64,000 nt of DNA from Qipengyuania vulgaris (GTDB lineage Bacteria > Pseudomonadota > Alphaproteobacteria > Sphingomonadales > Sphingomonadaceae), in NCBI RefSeq assembly GCF_009827325.1, contig NZ_WTYC01000002.1, positions 372,001 through 436,000 on the forward strand. The letters run 5' to 3'. Positions 36,258-44,375 of this stretch are shown piece after piece (within the stretch, counting starts at the first letter, position 1; the number at the start of each line of letters is the position of its first letter). Under the pieces are notes generated by a model. The model was not told the DNA's origin. It made no database searches and saw nothing but the letters and a program-made list of their open reading frames with translations. The position numbers and the translations under genes are program-made.

Positions 36258-36592
36258 TGGATTTCGGCGACGCGACATTCGTCATCGTACTCATCGGATT
36301 GAGCTATAGCGCGTGGGTAATCAACAACTGGATCCGCGCTAAGAACGGCTATCCGCTGGAAGACGAGTTCGGCGGCAAGACCGAGCGGTCGGACACGGTC
36401 GAAACGAAGGCCCTGCGCCAGGAAAACCGCCAGCTTCACGACAAGCTCGATGCCATGCAGGACCGCATGGTGGTGCTCGAAAAAATCGTGACCGACCGCG
36501 GCTATTCGCTCCACGACGAAATCGAGGCCCTGCGCGACCGCCAGCCCAATAACGGCGTACCGCTCAACGTGAAGTACGGGGAGAAAGCGTAA
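36257..36592 (+). CDS. Psp-operon coiled-coil membrane protein 2
   Basis: A 111-residue protein starting at ATG 36257 inside the previous stop (TAATG). One membrane helix (FVIVLIGLSYSAWVINN) is followed by WIRAKNGYPLEDEFGGK, a block nearly repeated in protein 3. The coiled coil at residues about 54-94 contains AMQDRMVVLEKIVTDRGYS and DEIEALRDRQ; the tail GVPLNVKYGEKA matches the end of protein 1. Function unknown; a membrane-anchored coiled-coil partner of PspA/B/C is inferred from operon and shared motif. The stop overlaps the next start (TAATG). Confidence 0.85.
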   Translation: MDFGDATFVIVLIGLSYSAWVINNWIRAKNGYPLEDEFGGKTERSDTVETKALRQENRQLHDKLDAMQDRMVVLEKIVTDRGYSLHDEIEALRDRQPNNGVPLNVKYGEKA

Positions 36593-36900
36593 TGGAACTG
36601 ATCACCGAAACCACAGTGGTCCTCGGCGTCGTTGCGATGTCGCTGGCCTGGGTCGCCAATACCTGGATCAGGGTCAAGAACGGCTACCCGCTCGAAAACA
36701 GCTGGGGCAAGGCAGTCTATCCCAAGAACGACCAGGCGGTCGAACGGGTTAAACTGCTGACCCAGGAAAATGCCGAACTGCGCGCCGAGCTCGGCTCGCT
36801 CAAGGACCGGCTCGGCAATGTCGAGCGCATCGTGACCGACAGCGGCTATCACCTGACCAGCGAAATCAACCGATTGCGCGACGGCAGGGAGACAAACTGA
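36592..36900 (+). CDS. Psp-operon coiled-coil membrane protein 3
   Basis: A 102-residue paralogue of protein 2: membrane helix VVLGVVAMSLAWVANT, then WIRVKNGYPLENSWGKA (compare WIRAKNGYPLEDEFGGK). The coiled coil spans residues about 48-97 with LKDRLGNVERIVTDSGYHL and SEINRLRDGRE. The tail GVPL block is absent. Start and stop are coupled to neighbours (TAATG upstream, TGATG downstream). Confidence 0.85.
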   Translation: MELITETTVVLGVVAMSLAWVANTWIRVKNGYPLENSWGKAVYPKNDQAVERVKLLTQENAELRAELGSLKDRLGNVERIVTDSGYHLTSEINRLRDGRETN

Positions 36901-37205
36901 TGGACTCCGACCTCATCCTGATTTTCGGCTTCATCCTGCTGACGCTCATGATCGTCATGCCAATGGCCTATCTTTTCCAGAAGCGCGAGGCCGAGCACAA
37001 GGAACGCAAGCTGGAACTCCAGGCACGCGCAGACGAAGCCAAGGCGGAGCAGGCACGCTTTTCCAACGGCGACTACTCCAAGATGGAAGAGCGCGTCCGC
37101 GTGCTCGAACGGATCGCGACGGACGGCAATCATGCCTTGGCCTCGCAGATCGACGAATTGCGCAAGCTCGACCGGATCGAGGATCGCACGGGAGCATCGT
37201 CATGA
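36900..37205 (+). CDS. Psp-operon coiled-coil membrane protein 4
   Basis: A 101-residue protein with an N-terminal membrane helix (LILIFGFILLTLMIVMPMAY), a highly charged helix (KREAEHKERKLELQARADEA) and the shared tail at residues about 62-88: KMEERVRVLERIATDGNHA and SQIDELRKLD. Similar in build to protein 1. Coupled to protein 3 by TGATG and to protein 5 by ATGA. Confidence 0.85.
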   Translation: MDSDLILIFGFILLTLMIVMPMAYLFQKREAEHKERKLELQARADEAKAEQARFSNGDYSKMEERVRVLERIATDGNHALASQIDELRKLDRIEDRTGASS

Positions 37206-37489
37206 GCGCCTGGGCCACTGTCGCAATCATCGCCATCATCGTGTGGGGCGTGGTTCAGCTGAGCAAGGCCCGCCACCGTGCCGACCGCGGCATCGTCGTC
37301 GACGAACGCGGTAACGAAAGCGTCGCGGACAGCGGAACCGATGCCGAGACGAACAGGGAAATCGAGGACTTGCGCGAACGCATCAAGGTGCTCGAGAGAA
37401 TCGCCACCGATGGCAATTCGCTCGACACGCAGGAAACCAAGAGGATAGCCGCTGAAATCGAAGCCCTGCGCGACAAGCGGGCCGAGTGA
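37202..37489 (+). CDS. Psp-operon coiled-coil membrane protein 5
   Basis: A 95-residue protein: short membrane helix (WATVAIIAIIVWGVVQL) directly at the N-terminus, a linker with acidic stretches, then the shared tail at residues about 52-91: EIEDLRERIKVLERIATDGN, with an insertion of about ten residues (SLDTQETKRIA) before AEIEALRDKRAE. Overlaps protein 4 by ATGA. Confidence 0.83.
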   Translation: MSAWATVAIIAIIVWGVVQLSKARHRADRGIVVDERGNESVADSGTDAETNREIEDLRERIKVLERIATDGNSLDTQETKRIAAEIEALRDKRAE

Positions 37490-37521
37490 GGCGGAAACTG
37501 GTTCAAGGAGGACATGGGGAA

Positions 37522-37758
37522 ATGTTCGAACCGACACTGATAGTCGCCGCCGCCAGCCTGACTGGCCTGGTCATCATAGCCGCCGCCATGTTACGCGGAT
37601 GGCAGGGATGGCTGGACCTGAAGCGCAGCGAGCTCGAAGGCCATAGCGGCCCCAGGCAGCAGGAAGGCTCGTCGATGGGTGCCGCCCGGATCGAGCTTGC
37701 CGATCTGAAGGAGCGGATCAAGAAGCTCGAGGCGATCGCCAGCGGGGTTGACCTGTGA
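37522..37758 (+). CDS. Psp-operon coiled-coil membrane protein 6 (truncated tail)
   Basis: Start chosen at ATG 37522 because AAGGAGG stands 10 nt before it; a GTG at 37486 overlapping the prior stop would add 12 residues. The 78-residue product has the membrane helix TLIVAAASLTGLVIIAAAML, a linker, then ELADLKERIKKLEAIASGVDL, the LER motif ending abruptly where the other members continue to LRD. The stop TGA overlaps the next GTG. Either a natural short member or one that lost its end. Confidence 0.75.
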   Translation: MFEPTLIVAAASLTGLVIIAAAMLRGWQGWLDLKRSELEGHSGPRQQEGSSMGAARIELADLKERIKKLEAIASGVDL

Positions 37759-37931
37759 GCAGCCGTACCGGAGACGCTGCACGGGCCGGCATCGGCCTCG
37801 GCAGCGCGATCGCCGTGGCGATTTCCTGGACCCAGAACCAGTCGATCCTGTGGGCCATATTTCACGGCTTCATCAGCTGGATCTATGTGATCTATCATGC
37901 CCTCACCCGGCCCGGCGGCATCACCGGCTAA
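37755..37931 (+). CDS. 58-residue hydrophobic protein at the end of the psp operon
   Basis: GTG at 37755 overlaps the previous stop (GTGA). The product begins MSSRTGDAARAGIGLGSAIA and has two hydrophobic segments, GIGLGSAIAVAISW and ILWAIFHGFISWIYVIYHAL, with a short polar end. The second segment resembles small membrane proteins found in many bacteria. Role unknown; inclusion in the psp transcript is inferred from overlap. The stop at 37929 precedes sufE by 43 nt. Confidence 0.8.
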   Translation: MSSRTGDAARAGIGLGSAIAVAISWTQNQSILWAIFHGFISWIYVIYHALTRPGGITG

Positions 37932-37974
37932 GCGCAATGGACGCGTGCGCCGGCACCCGCTAGATGCCCCGCCC

Positions 37975-38382
37975 ATGCGAGACCTTTCCGACATCCAAGA
38001 AGAATACGAGTTCCTCGAAGGCGACGAGCGTTACCGGCTGCTGATCGAGCTGGGCCGCGAGCTGGACGAGATGCCGGATGCGCTCAAGACCGACGCCACC
38101 TTGGTGCGCGGCTGTTCGGCCAGCGTATGGGTCTATCCCACGAACGAAGAGGGTCAGCTCCATTTCCTTGCCGACAGCAATGCCGCCATCACCAGAGGCA
38201 TCGTCGCGCTGGTGATTGCCGCGGTTCAGGATCGGCCTGCTAGCGAGGTTGCCGAAATGGATATTCACGCTGCACTCGAGCCCTTTGACCTCAAGAACCA
38301 GTTGTCGAGCAATCGCACACAAGGCGTCCCGAACATGATCGCGCTGGTGAAACAACACGCGGCCCGTATCGCGGCCGACTGA
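37975..38382 (+). CDS. sufE: SufE family cysteine desulfuration protein
   Basis: SufE takes sulfur from SufS for Fe-S cluster assembly. The 135-residue product starts MRDLSDIQEEYEFLEGDERY, and the accepting Cys is in TLVRGCSASVWVYP. The remaining fold (FLADSNAAITRGIVALVIAAV) fits the family. A longer reading frame beginning at 37897 overlaps the previous gene and is not used. No suf operon is adjacent. It may still be read through from psp, since no terminator is visible between. Confidence 0.92.
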   Translation: MRDLSDIQEEYEFLEGDERYRLLIELGRELDEMPDALKTDATLVRGCSASVWVYPTNEEGQLHFLADSNAAITRGIVALVIAAVQDRPASEVAEMDIHAALEPFDLKNQLSSNRTQGVPNMIALVKQHAARIAAD

Positions 38383-38383
38383 G

Positions 38384-38731
38384 ATGCGCACCCTGTACCG
38401 CGTGCTTGGCTATTTCGCGGTGGCTCTCGGCGCGATCGGGGCTTTCCTGCCGATCATGCCGACGGTCCCCTTCCTGCTGCTGGCGGTGTATTTCTTCGCC
38501 CGCTCCAGCCCCGAACTCGAGAAGAAAATCCTCGATCATCCACATTGGGGCCCGCAGGTGAAGGACTGGCGCGACCGCCGCGCGATCAGCCGCCGCGCCA
38601 AGACCTTGGCGATCGGCGCGATGATGACTGGCGCGGTGTTCACCTATTTCACACTGGGCGCGCCTTATTACTGGATATCGATCGCCATCCTCGTCATCGC
38701 GGGAAGCTGGATCGCGACGCGCAACGAATAA
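38384..38731 (+). CDS. YbaN (DUF454) inner-membrane protein
   Basis: A 115-residue protein with hydrophobic helices (VLGYFAVALGAIGAFLPIMP, VPFLLLAVYFFARSSPE; YWISIAILVIAGSWIATRN), and the family blocks PTVPFLLLA and HWGPQVKDWRDRRAISRRAK. YbaN-type proteins are common and of unknown function. It begins 1 nt after sufE, so is likely co-transcribed. Confidence 0.88.
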   Translation: MRTLYRVLGYFAVALGAIGAFLPIMPTVPFLLLAVYFFARSSPELEKKILDHPHWGPQVKDWRDRRAISRRAKTLAIGAMMTGAVFTYFTLGAPYYWISIAILVIAGSWIATRNE

Positions 38732-38807
38732 TCCTCTTTGGAACACGCCAGCAGCCATGCCGTTGAGTCTCCATACGGCGGGCGGGCGCTACGAAAGGAT
38801 TATTACC

Positions 38808-38966
38808 ATGGCCATTCTCATACTCATCGCAACCATTCTGCTGCCGCCGCTGGGCGTTGCCGCAAAGCACGGTCTCGGCAAGACGACGCTGCTCAATCTG
38901 GTGCTGACCGTCCTCGGCTTTGTGCCAGGGCTGATTCACGGACTGTATGTGAATTACGCGCGGTAA
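38808..38966 (+). CDS. YqaE/Pmp3-family small membrane protein
   Basis: A 52-residue protein with two hydrophobic helices: MAILILIATILLPPLGVAAK and LLNLVLTVLGFVPGLIHGLY, ending VNYAR. This is the YqaE/Pmp3 fold, which in yeast and plants affects membrane potential and salt tolerance. RBS AAAGGA precedes the ATG at 38808. The upstream in-frame sequence (38757) is not needed. Confidence 0.88.
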   Translation: MAILILIATILLPPLGVAAKHGLGKTTLLNLVLTVLGFVPGLIHGLYVNYAR

Positions 38967-39000
38967 GGACGTACCGGATTTTCCAGGAAGCGCCGGGGCT

Positions 39001-39519
39001 TCAGGCTCCGGCGCTTTCGCGTACCACGGCTTCGCCCGCTTCGCGCTGGCGCCTTAGTTCAGCCTTCAAGCTGGCCGGATCGCGGGCGAAGAGAAAGCCG
39101 AAGCTGACCCCGCCTTGCTTGCCGATGGTCGCATGGTGCAGCTTGTGCGCCTGAACCAGCCGCTTGGCGTAGCCCTTCTTCGGAACCCATCTGAAATATC
39201 GCTGGTGAACCAGCCCGTCATGCACCAGCGTGTAGATGATCCCGTAAAACAGGATACCCACCCCGATCCATGTTGCGGGCAACCAGGCATCAGCCCCCAT
39301 GACCCACGGGCTGCCCAGCGCGAACATCGAAATGCTCATCACTGCGCCGACGATGGCATAGAGATCGTTTTTCTCCAGCATATTCTCGTGCGGTTCGTGA
39401 TGATCGCGGTGCCATCCCCAGCCGAAGCCATGCATGATGTATTTGTGGCTGGCCCATGCCGCCCACTCCATGGCCAGCACAGTCGCCAGCACGATCAGTA
39501 TGGGAAGGACGATTTCCAT
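39001..39519 (-). CDS. crtZ: Beta-carotene hydroxylase CrtZ (sterol desaturase family)
   Basis: Di-iron hydroxylase that turns beta-carotene into zeaxanthin. The 172-residue membrane protein has the His clusters SHKYIMHGFGWGWHRDHHEP, HDGLVHQRYF and AHKLHHATIG, the hallmark of CrtZ. Membrane segments flank them (IVLPILIVLATVLAMEWAA). Its presence suggests a yellow-orange pigmented bacterium. The thioesterase gene is directly upstream on the same strand, with 38 nt between. Confidence 0.92.
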   Translation of the reverse strand: MEIVLPILIVLATVLAMEWAAWASHKYIMHGFGWGWHRDHHEPHENMLEKNDLYAIVGAVMSISMFALGSPWVMGADAWLPATWIGVGILFYGIIYTLVHDGLVHQRYFRWVPKKGYAKRLVQAHKLHHATIGKQGGVSFGFLFARDPASLKAELRRQREAGEAVVRESAGA

Positions 39520-39557
39520 ATTTGCAATATAGGCGCTGCCCGCGATCAGCGCAAAGT

Positions 39558-39980
39558 CTACTCAGCCGCGGCCGACGCCTTGCGCGGAATGCCGAAGCAT
39601 TTTTCCGCGACTTCGCGGCTGATGCGCGCAGGCCGGTGACTGTCGGCGTCGAGGCAGCACCACATACTCTGCACCTCGGCCAGCACGTCTTCACCGCGGC
39701 GGATTACCGTATTGTAGAAGCTGCGCGCGCCCTTGATCTTTTCCAGCACGGTTTCGGCGATCACCTCGTCATCGAGGAAGGCCGGCTTCCGGTAGGTGAT
39801 CTCATGCTTGAGCGCGACCCAGGCCTTGCTCGCCACCTCGTCCGCAGGCGCCAGCTTGCGCCAGTGCGCCAGCACGGTGTCCTGTACCCAGTTCAGGTAG
39901 CGCGCGTTGTTCACGTGCCCCATGAAATCGATATCTGTTGGAAGGACCTTGATGGGGAAGGAGAAGGGTTTTGCTGACAT
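39558..39980 (-). CDS. Hot-dog fold acyl-CoA thioesterase (YbgC/4HBT type)
   Basis: The 140-residue protein has the hot-dog signature with the nucleophile Asp in VLPTDIDFMGHVNNARYLNW, as in YbgC and 4-hydroxybenzoyl-CoA thioesterase-like proteins. VALKHEITYRKPAFLDDEV is the partner strand. Substrate unknown; it may hydrolyse acyl-CoA in fatty acid or carotenoid-associated metabolism. It is divergent from leuC, sharing about 120 nt of promoter region. Confidence 0.85.
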   Translation of the reverse strand: MSAKPFSFPIKVLPTDIDFMGHVNNARYLNWVQDTVLAHWRKLAPADEVASKAWVALKHEITYRKPAFLDDEVIAETVLEKIKGARSFYNTVIRRGEDVLAEVQSMWCCLDADSHRPARISREVAEKCFGIPRKASAAAE

Positions 39981-40101
39981 GAGTGTCAGTTAACAGACAA
40001 AACATTACGGTTCCATGATTCTCTGGTGACAAAGCCAATCTTGGGCCGCCCTTCGATTTGCCATTTTGCCAAATCCACCCACCCTGCCACACATTGGGCA
40101 C

Positions 40102-41538
40102 ATGACGAGCAAACCGCGCACACTCTATGAAAAGATCTGGGACGCTCATGTCGTGGAACGGCAGGAGGATGGCACCTGCCTGATCTATATCGACCGGCAC
40201 TTGGTCCATGAAGTCACCAGCCCGCAGGCCTTCGAGGCGTTGCGCCTCACCGGACGAAAGGTCCGCCGCCCGGATCTGACATTGGCCGTTCCCGACCACA
40301 ATCTCCCGACCACCGCCCGCACGGCCGCCGACGGTTCGCGGCTGCCCATCGAGGACGCGCAAAGCGCAGCGCAGCTTGCCGCACTCGAAGCCAACGCCCC
40401 CTCTTTCGGGATTGACTACATCGATGCCGTCGCGCCCGAACAAGGCATCGTGCATGTCGTCGGTCCCGAGCAGGGTTTCTCGCTTCCAGGCACCACGATC
40501 GTATGCGGCGACAGCCACACCGCGGCGCACGGCGGGATCGGCGCGCTGGCCTTCGGGATCGGCACGAGCGAGGTGGAACACGTCCTTGCTACGCAGACCC
40601 TGCTGCTGCGCCCGAGCAGGACCATGGAAATACGCGTCGAGGGTGAGCTTGGCCCCGGAGTTACGCCCAAGGATCTCATCCTGCATATCATCGGCGTGAT
40701 CGGCACCGCGGGCGGTACAGGCCACGTCATCGAATACCGCGGCGATGTGTTCGAGCGCATGAGCGTGGAAGGGCGGCTGACAGTCTGCAACATGAGCATC
40801 GAGGGCGGCGCGCGCGCCGGGCTGATCGCGCCCGACGAGAACGTTTTCCGATATCTCAAGGGTCGCCCTTACGCACCCTCCGGCGAGGCATGGGATCGGG
40901 CCGTTCGGTGGTGGCGCTCGCTCGCTACCGAGGAGGACGCGAATTTCGACAAGTCGGTCGTCATCCAAGCTGAAGATATCGAGCCGACCGTGAGCTGGGG
41001 AACTAGCCCGGAGGACGTGGTTGCGATCGGCGGCAACGTCCCCTCACCCGACAGCTTCGGCGATCCTTCCAAGCAGGAAGCGGTACGCAAGAGCCTCTAT
41101 TACATGGGACTTGCCCCAGGCACTCCGATGGAAGAGGTCGCAGTCGAAAACATCTTCATCGGTTCCTGCACCAACAGTCGGATCGAGGACCTTCGCGCCG
41201 CTGCCGATGTCCTGAAAGGCCGCCGAAAGGCACCGGGCGTGCGCTGGGCGATTGCCGTCCCGGGTTCGGGTCTGGTGAAACGCCAGGCGGAAGAAGAGGG
41301 TCTGGACCGCATCTTCATCGATGCCGGTTTCGAATGGCGCGAGCCGGGCTGTTCGGCCTGTCTCGCCATGAACCCGGACAAGGTCCCGCCGGGTGAGCGC
41401 TGCGCCTCCACTTCGAACCGCAATTTTGTCGGGCGACAGGGTCCCGGATCGCGCACCCACCTCCTCAGCCCGGCGATGGCCGCCGCCGCCGCAGTGACCG
41501 GCCGCCTCACCGATGTACGCAAACTGATGGGCGAGTGA
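40102..41538 (+). CDS. leuC: 3-isopropylmalate dehydratase large subunit
   Basis: LeuC with LeuD isomerises isopropylmalate in leucine synthesis using a 4Fe-4S cluster. The 478-residue subunit starts [18 protein letters not shown]; the substrate/cluster motifs are [39 protein letters not shown] and [20 protein letters not shown], giving all three cluster Cys. [20 protein letters not shown] is near the end. An in-frame start at 40066 would add twelve residues and is rejected. A 52-residue gene sits between leuC and leuD. Confidence 0.97.
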   Translation: MTSKPRTLYEKIWDAHVVERQEDGTCLIYIDRHLVHEVTSPQAFEALRLTGRKVRRPDLTLAVPDHNLPTTARTAADGSRLPIEDAQSAAQLAALEANAPSFGIDYIDAVAPEQGIVHVVGPEQGFSLPGTTIVCGDSHTAAHGGIGALAFGIGTSEVEHVLATQTLLLRPSRTMEIRVEGELGPGVTPKDLILHIIGVIGTAGGTGHVIEYRGDVFERMSVEGRLTVCNMSIEGGARAGLIAPDENVFRYLKGRPYAPSGEAWDRAVRWWRSLATEEDANFDKSVVIQAEDIEPTVSWGTSPEDVVAIGGNVPSPDSFGDPSKQEAVRKSLYYMGLAPGTPMEEVAVENIFIGSCTNSRIEDLRAAADVLKGRRKAPGVRWAIAVPGSGLVKRQAEEEGLDRIFIDAGFEWREPGCSACLAMNPDKVPPGERCASTSNRNFVGRQGPGSRTHLLSPAMAAAAAVTGRLTDVRKLMGE

Positions 41539-41577
41539 CCCCTTGCCCTCGACGCACGTAAATCCCATGAGTGGGAC

Positions 41578-41736
41578 ATGACAAAGCTCCCCAAAGGCAA
41601 GGCCGCCATCGCCGGTGCGATTGGTTCCGCCGCAATCGCCGCAGCGCTGCTCTATGCGAACAAGCGCCGCGAAAAGAAAAACCAACCGAAGCAGCCGGGG
41701 CCGATCCCTTCCGGCGAGAAACCGGAGACCGATTGA
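41578..41736 (+). CDS. 52-residue membrane microprotein between leuC and leuD
   Basis: ATG at 41578, stop TGA at 41734 which overlaps the leuD start (TGATG), indicating coupled translation. The product [20 protein letters not shown]... has one hydrophobic helix ([18 protein letters not shown]) and a Lys/Arg/Pro-rich tail ([13 protein letters not shown]). No family is recognised. It lacks a strong Shine-Dalgarno, and its role may be mainly to couple translation to leuD, but the overlap argues that it is expressed. Confidence 0.65.
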   Translation: MTKLPKGKAAIAGAIGSAAIAAALLYANKRREKKNQPKQPGPIPSGEKPETD

Positions 41737-42347
41737 TGGACAAGGTGTCGACGATCCATGGCCGCGCGATCCCGCTGGGCCTCAAGAATGTCGACACCGA
41801 CGTCATCATCCCGGCGCACTGGCTGAAAACCGTCAGCCGCGAAGGCTTGGGCAAAGGCGCGTTCGAAACGATCCGCCAGACTCCGGGAAACCCCTTCGAT
41901 GTCGAGGATTCTGCCGGAGCTCCGATCCTGATCGCGGGCGACAATTTCGGCTGCGGGTCGAGCCGCGAACACGCGGCTTGGGCCATGCTCGACATGGGCC
42001 TCACCGCAGTGATCGCGCCGAGTTTTTCGGACATCTTCTCGGGCAATGCCTTCAAGAACGGCATCCTCGCGGTCGAACTGCCGCAGGAACAGGTCGACCG
42101 GTTGCTCGAAGTGGCGAAGGATCACCCGATCACGATCGACCTAGAAAACCAGGTCGTCACCACCCCCTTCCAGGATCGTTTCGCATTCGAAATCGATCCT
42201 TTCCGCAAGCAGTGCCTCCTGAATGGCCTCGACGAGATCGGCCTGACGCTGGAACGCGATGCGGCAATCGAAAATCACGAGAAACAGCGCGCAGTCGGCC
42301 TTCCCTGGCTCGACGCGCCCAGTAAAAACCGGAGAGAACACGCATGA
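41736..42347 (+). CDS. leuD: 3-isopropylmalate dehydratase small subunit
   Basis: The 203-residue LeuD starts [19 protein letters not shown] and contains [20 protein letters not shown] and [20 protein letters not shown], the substrate-binding loop, followed by [18 protein letters not shown]-like ([18 protein letters not shown]). Long reading frames upstream overlap the microprotein and are not used. It overlaps the quinone oxidoreductase gene by ATGA. Confidence 0.97.
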   Translation: MDKVSTIHGRAIPLGLKNVDTDVIIPAHWLKTVSREGLGKGAFETIRQTPGNPFDVEDSAGAPILIAGDNFGCGSSREHAAWAMLDMGLTAVIAPSFSDIFSGNAFKNGILAVELPQEQVDRLLEVAKDHPITIDLENQVVTTPFQDRFAFEIDPFRKQCLLNGLDEIGLTLERDAAIENHEKQRAVGLPWLDAPSKNRREHA

Positions 42348-43342
42348 AAGCAGTCCTGTCGAAAGAGACCGGCGGCCCCGAAACACTCGTCGTCGAGGAG
42401 GTGGACACGCCCACCCCCGCCAAAGGCGAGGTGGTGATCGACGTCGCAGCCTGTGCGATCAACTTTCCCGACACGCTGATCATCCGCGACATGTACCAGT
42501 TCAAGCCGCCCCGCCCCTTCGCACCCGGCGGAGAAATCTCGGGCACGATCGAGGCGCTGGGCGAAGGCGTCGAGGGATTTGCGGTTGGCGACCGGGTGAT
42601 CTGCGGCGTCGGCAATGGCGGCTTGCAGGAAAAAGTGGCTGTCTCGGCTGCGCGCCTGTTCAAGGTACCCGAAGGCATCGACCTGGTCCAGGCATCGGCG
42701 CTGCTGATGACCTACGGCACGACGATCCACGGGCTCAAAGACCGCGGCGATATCAAGGAGGGCGAGACCGTCCTGATACTTGGCGCGGCTGGCGGTGTGG
42801 GCCTCTCGGCGGTCGAACTCGCCAAGGCCTATGGCGGCCGCGTGGTCGCTGCAGTCTCTACCGAGGAGAAGGGCGATGTGGCGAAGAAGGCCGGGGCCGA
42901 TGAGGTCGTGATCTATCCTCGCGCACCCTTCGACAAGGACCAGTCCAAGGCGCTGGCGCAGGCGTTCAAGGATGCGGTCGGCCCGAATGGCGCCGACATC
43001 GTTTACGACATCGTCGGCGGAGACTATTCCGAACCGGCCCTGCGCTCGATCGCCTGGGAGGGGCGCTTCCTCGTGGTCGGCTTCCCGGCAGGAATCGCGA
43101 AGATGCCGCTCAACCTCACCCTGCTCAAGAGCTGCGACATTCGCGGCATCTTCTGGGGCGCGTTCACTGCGCGCGAGCCGGAGCGGAACAATGCCAATAT
43201 CGCCGAGCTGTTCGACCTCTGGAAGGCTGGCAAGATCAATCCGCTGATCAGCGAAACCTATTCCCTCGATCGCGCGCATGAGGCGATCGCCAAGCTAGAA
43301 AATCGAGGCGCCATCGGCAAGCTCGTGGTGACAATGGATTAA
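42344..43342 (+). CDS. qor: NADPH:quinone oxidoreductase (MDR family)
   Basis: Zinc-independent medium-chain reductase of 332 residues. Catalytic domain with [17 protein letters not shown] and [20 protein letters not shown]; Rossmann domain [20 protein letters not shown] binds NADPH. The ending [20 protein letters not shown] and [18 protein letters not shown] is typical. It probably reduces quinones or enals. Coupled to leuD by a four-base overlap; no link to leucine synthesis is implied. Confidence 0.9.
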   Translation: MKAVLSKETGGPETLVVEEVDTPTPAKGEVVIDVAACAINFPDTLIIRDMYQFKPPRPFAPGGEISGTIEALGEGVEGFAVGDRVICGVGNGGLQEKVAVSAARLFKVPEGIDLVQASALLMTYGTTIHGLKDRGDIKEGETVLILGAAGGVGLSAVELAKAYGGRVVAAVSTEEKGDVAKKAGADEVVIYPRAPFDKDQSKALAQAFKDAVGPNGADIVYDIVGGDYSEPALRSIAWEGRFLVVGFPAGIAKMPLNLTLLKSCDIRGIFWGAFTAREPERNNANIAELFDLWKAGKINPLISETYSLDRAHEAIAKLENRGAIGKLVVTMD

Positions 43343-43414
43343 TCCTGCCGAGCGTACTTGCTCCCCTGCGGCGCGAGGCCTATCCGGGAAGCAACTTCTT
43401 CCAAGGGGAATGAC

Positions 43415-43741
43415 ATGACCGACTTCAAGGATCGCGAACGCGGCGAAGAAACCAAATACGCCTTCGACCAGGAAACGGATTTCAAGATCGCCGCACGCCG
43501 TAATCGTCTGCTGGGCGAATGGGCCGCCGGGCTCATGGGCCTCACCGCAGAGGAAACCGATGCCTACAAGAAGGCTGTCGTCCAAGCCGACTTCGAGGAA
43601 GCTGGCGATGAGGATGTGGTCCGCAAGCTGCTGGGCGATCTGACCGCCGCCGAGTGCGACGTTTCCGAAGCGGACATCCGCACCAAGCTGGACGAATGCT
43701 CGGTCGAGGCGCGCCGCCAGTTCATGAGCGATCAGAAGTAA
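43415..43741 (+). CDS. ATPase inhibitor subunit zeta family (DUF1476)
   Basis: A 108-residue, highly charged, helical protein starting MTDFKDRERGEETKYAFDQE, the DUF1476 signature. In Paracoccus this family is the zeta subunit that blocks reverse rotation of the F1-ATPase. The inhibitory N-terminal helix (FKDRERGEETKYA) is intact. AAGGGGAAT precedes the ATG at 43415. It lies 5 nt from bolA, so bolA and grxD are probably co-transcribed with it. Confidence 0.93.
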   Translation: MTDFKDRERGEETKYAFDQETDFKIAARRNRLLGEWAAGLMGLTAEETDAYKKAVVQADFEEAGDEDVVRKLLGDLTAAECDVSEADIRTKLDECSVEARRQFMSDQK

Positions 43742-43746
43742 ACGTC

Positions 43747-43980
43747 ATGCCGATGAAATCCGAAGATATCGTCGCTCTCATCGAAGAAGCACTTCCGGGC
43801 GCCAAGGTTGAGATGCGCGACCTTGCAGGCGATAACGACCATTGGGCGGCGAAAGTCACAGCGCCCCAATTCGCCGGCAAGACGCGTGTCGCGCAGCACA
43901 AGCTGGTGTACGACGCCCTTGGCTCGCGGATGGGGGGCGAACTCCACGCCTTGCAACTGACCACCCAAGCCCCCAACTAA
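43747..43980 (+). CDS. bolA: BolA family protein
   Basis: A 77-residue BolA-like regulator with ALPGAKVEMRDLAGDNDHWAA and RVAQHKLVYDALGSRMGGEL, the conserved His in QHKLVY. BolA proteins bind monothiol glutaredoxins around a 2Fe-2S cluster; the neighbouring grxD is exactly such a partner. Start ATG 43747, 5 nt after the zeta gene. Confidence 0.93.
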   Translation: MPMKSEDIVALIEEALPGAKVEMRDLAGDNDHWAAKVTAPQFAGKTRVAQHKLVYDALGSRMGGELHALQLTTQAPN

Positions 43981-44019
43981 TTTCCTGACAGTTTCAGCAA
44001 TTCCAGAGGCAGGGCACTT

Positions 44020-44352
44020 ATGTCCGACGTAAATTCGCGCATCTCCGACATCGTCAAAGGCAATGACGTCGTCCTCTTCATGAAGGGCACCCCGCTCTTC
44101 CCCCAGTGCGGCTTTTCCAGTCGTGCCGTGGCCATCCTCGACCATTGCGGCGTCGCATATGACAGCGTCGACGTGCTGCAGGACATGGAAATCCGCCAGG
44201 GCATCAAGGCCTATTCCGACTGGCCCACGATCCCCCAGCTTTATGTGAAAGGCGAATTCCTCGGCGGCAGCGACATCATGATGGAGATGTTCGAGGCCGG
44301 CGAACTCAAGCAGTTGATGGACGAAAAGCAGGTCGCCAAAGCCGAAAGCTGA
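44020..44352 (+). CDS. grxD: Monothiol glutaredoxin Grx4
   Basis: The 110-residue protein has the CGFS active site (FPQCGFSSRAVAILD), KGTPLFP before it, and WPTIPQLYVKGEFLGGSDIM for glutathione binding. Such Grx hold a shared 2Fe-2S cluster and deliver it with BolA, whose gene is 39 nt upstream. A terminator follows. Confidence 0.96.
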   Translation: MSDVNSRISDIVKGNDVVLFMKGTPLFPQCGFSSRAVAILDHCGVAYDSVDVLQDMEIRQGIKAYSDWPTIPQLYVKGEFLGGSDIMMEMFEAGELKQLMDEKQVAKAES

Positions 44353-44375
44353 ACCTTCAACGAAACCCAAAAGAG

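Noticed and set aside
39802-40968. 388-residue minus-strand open frame
   Set aside because: Antisense of leuC with no family features.
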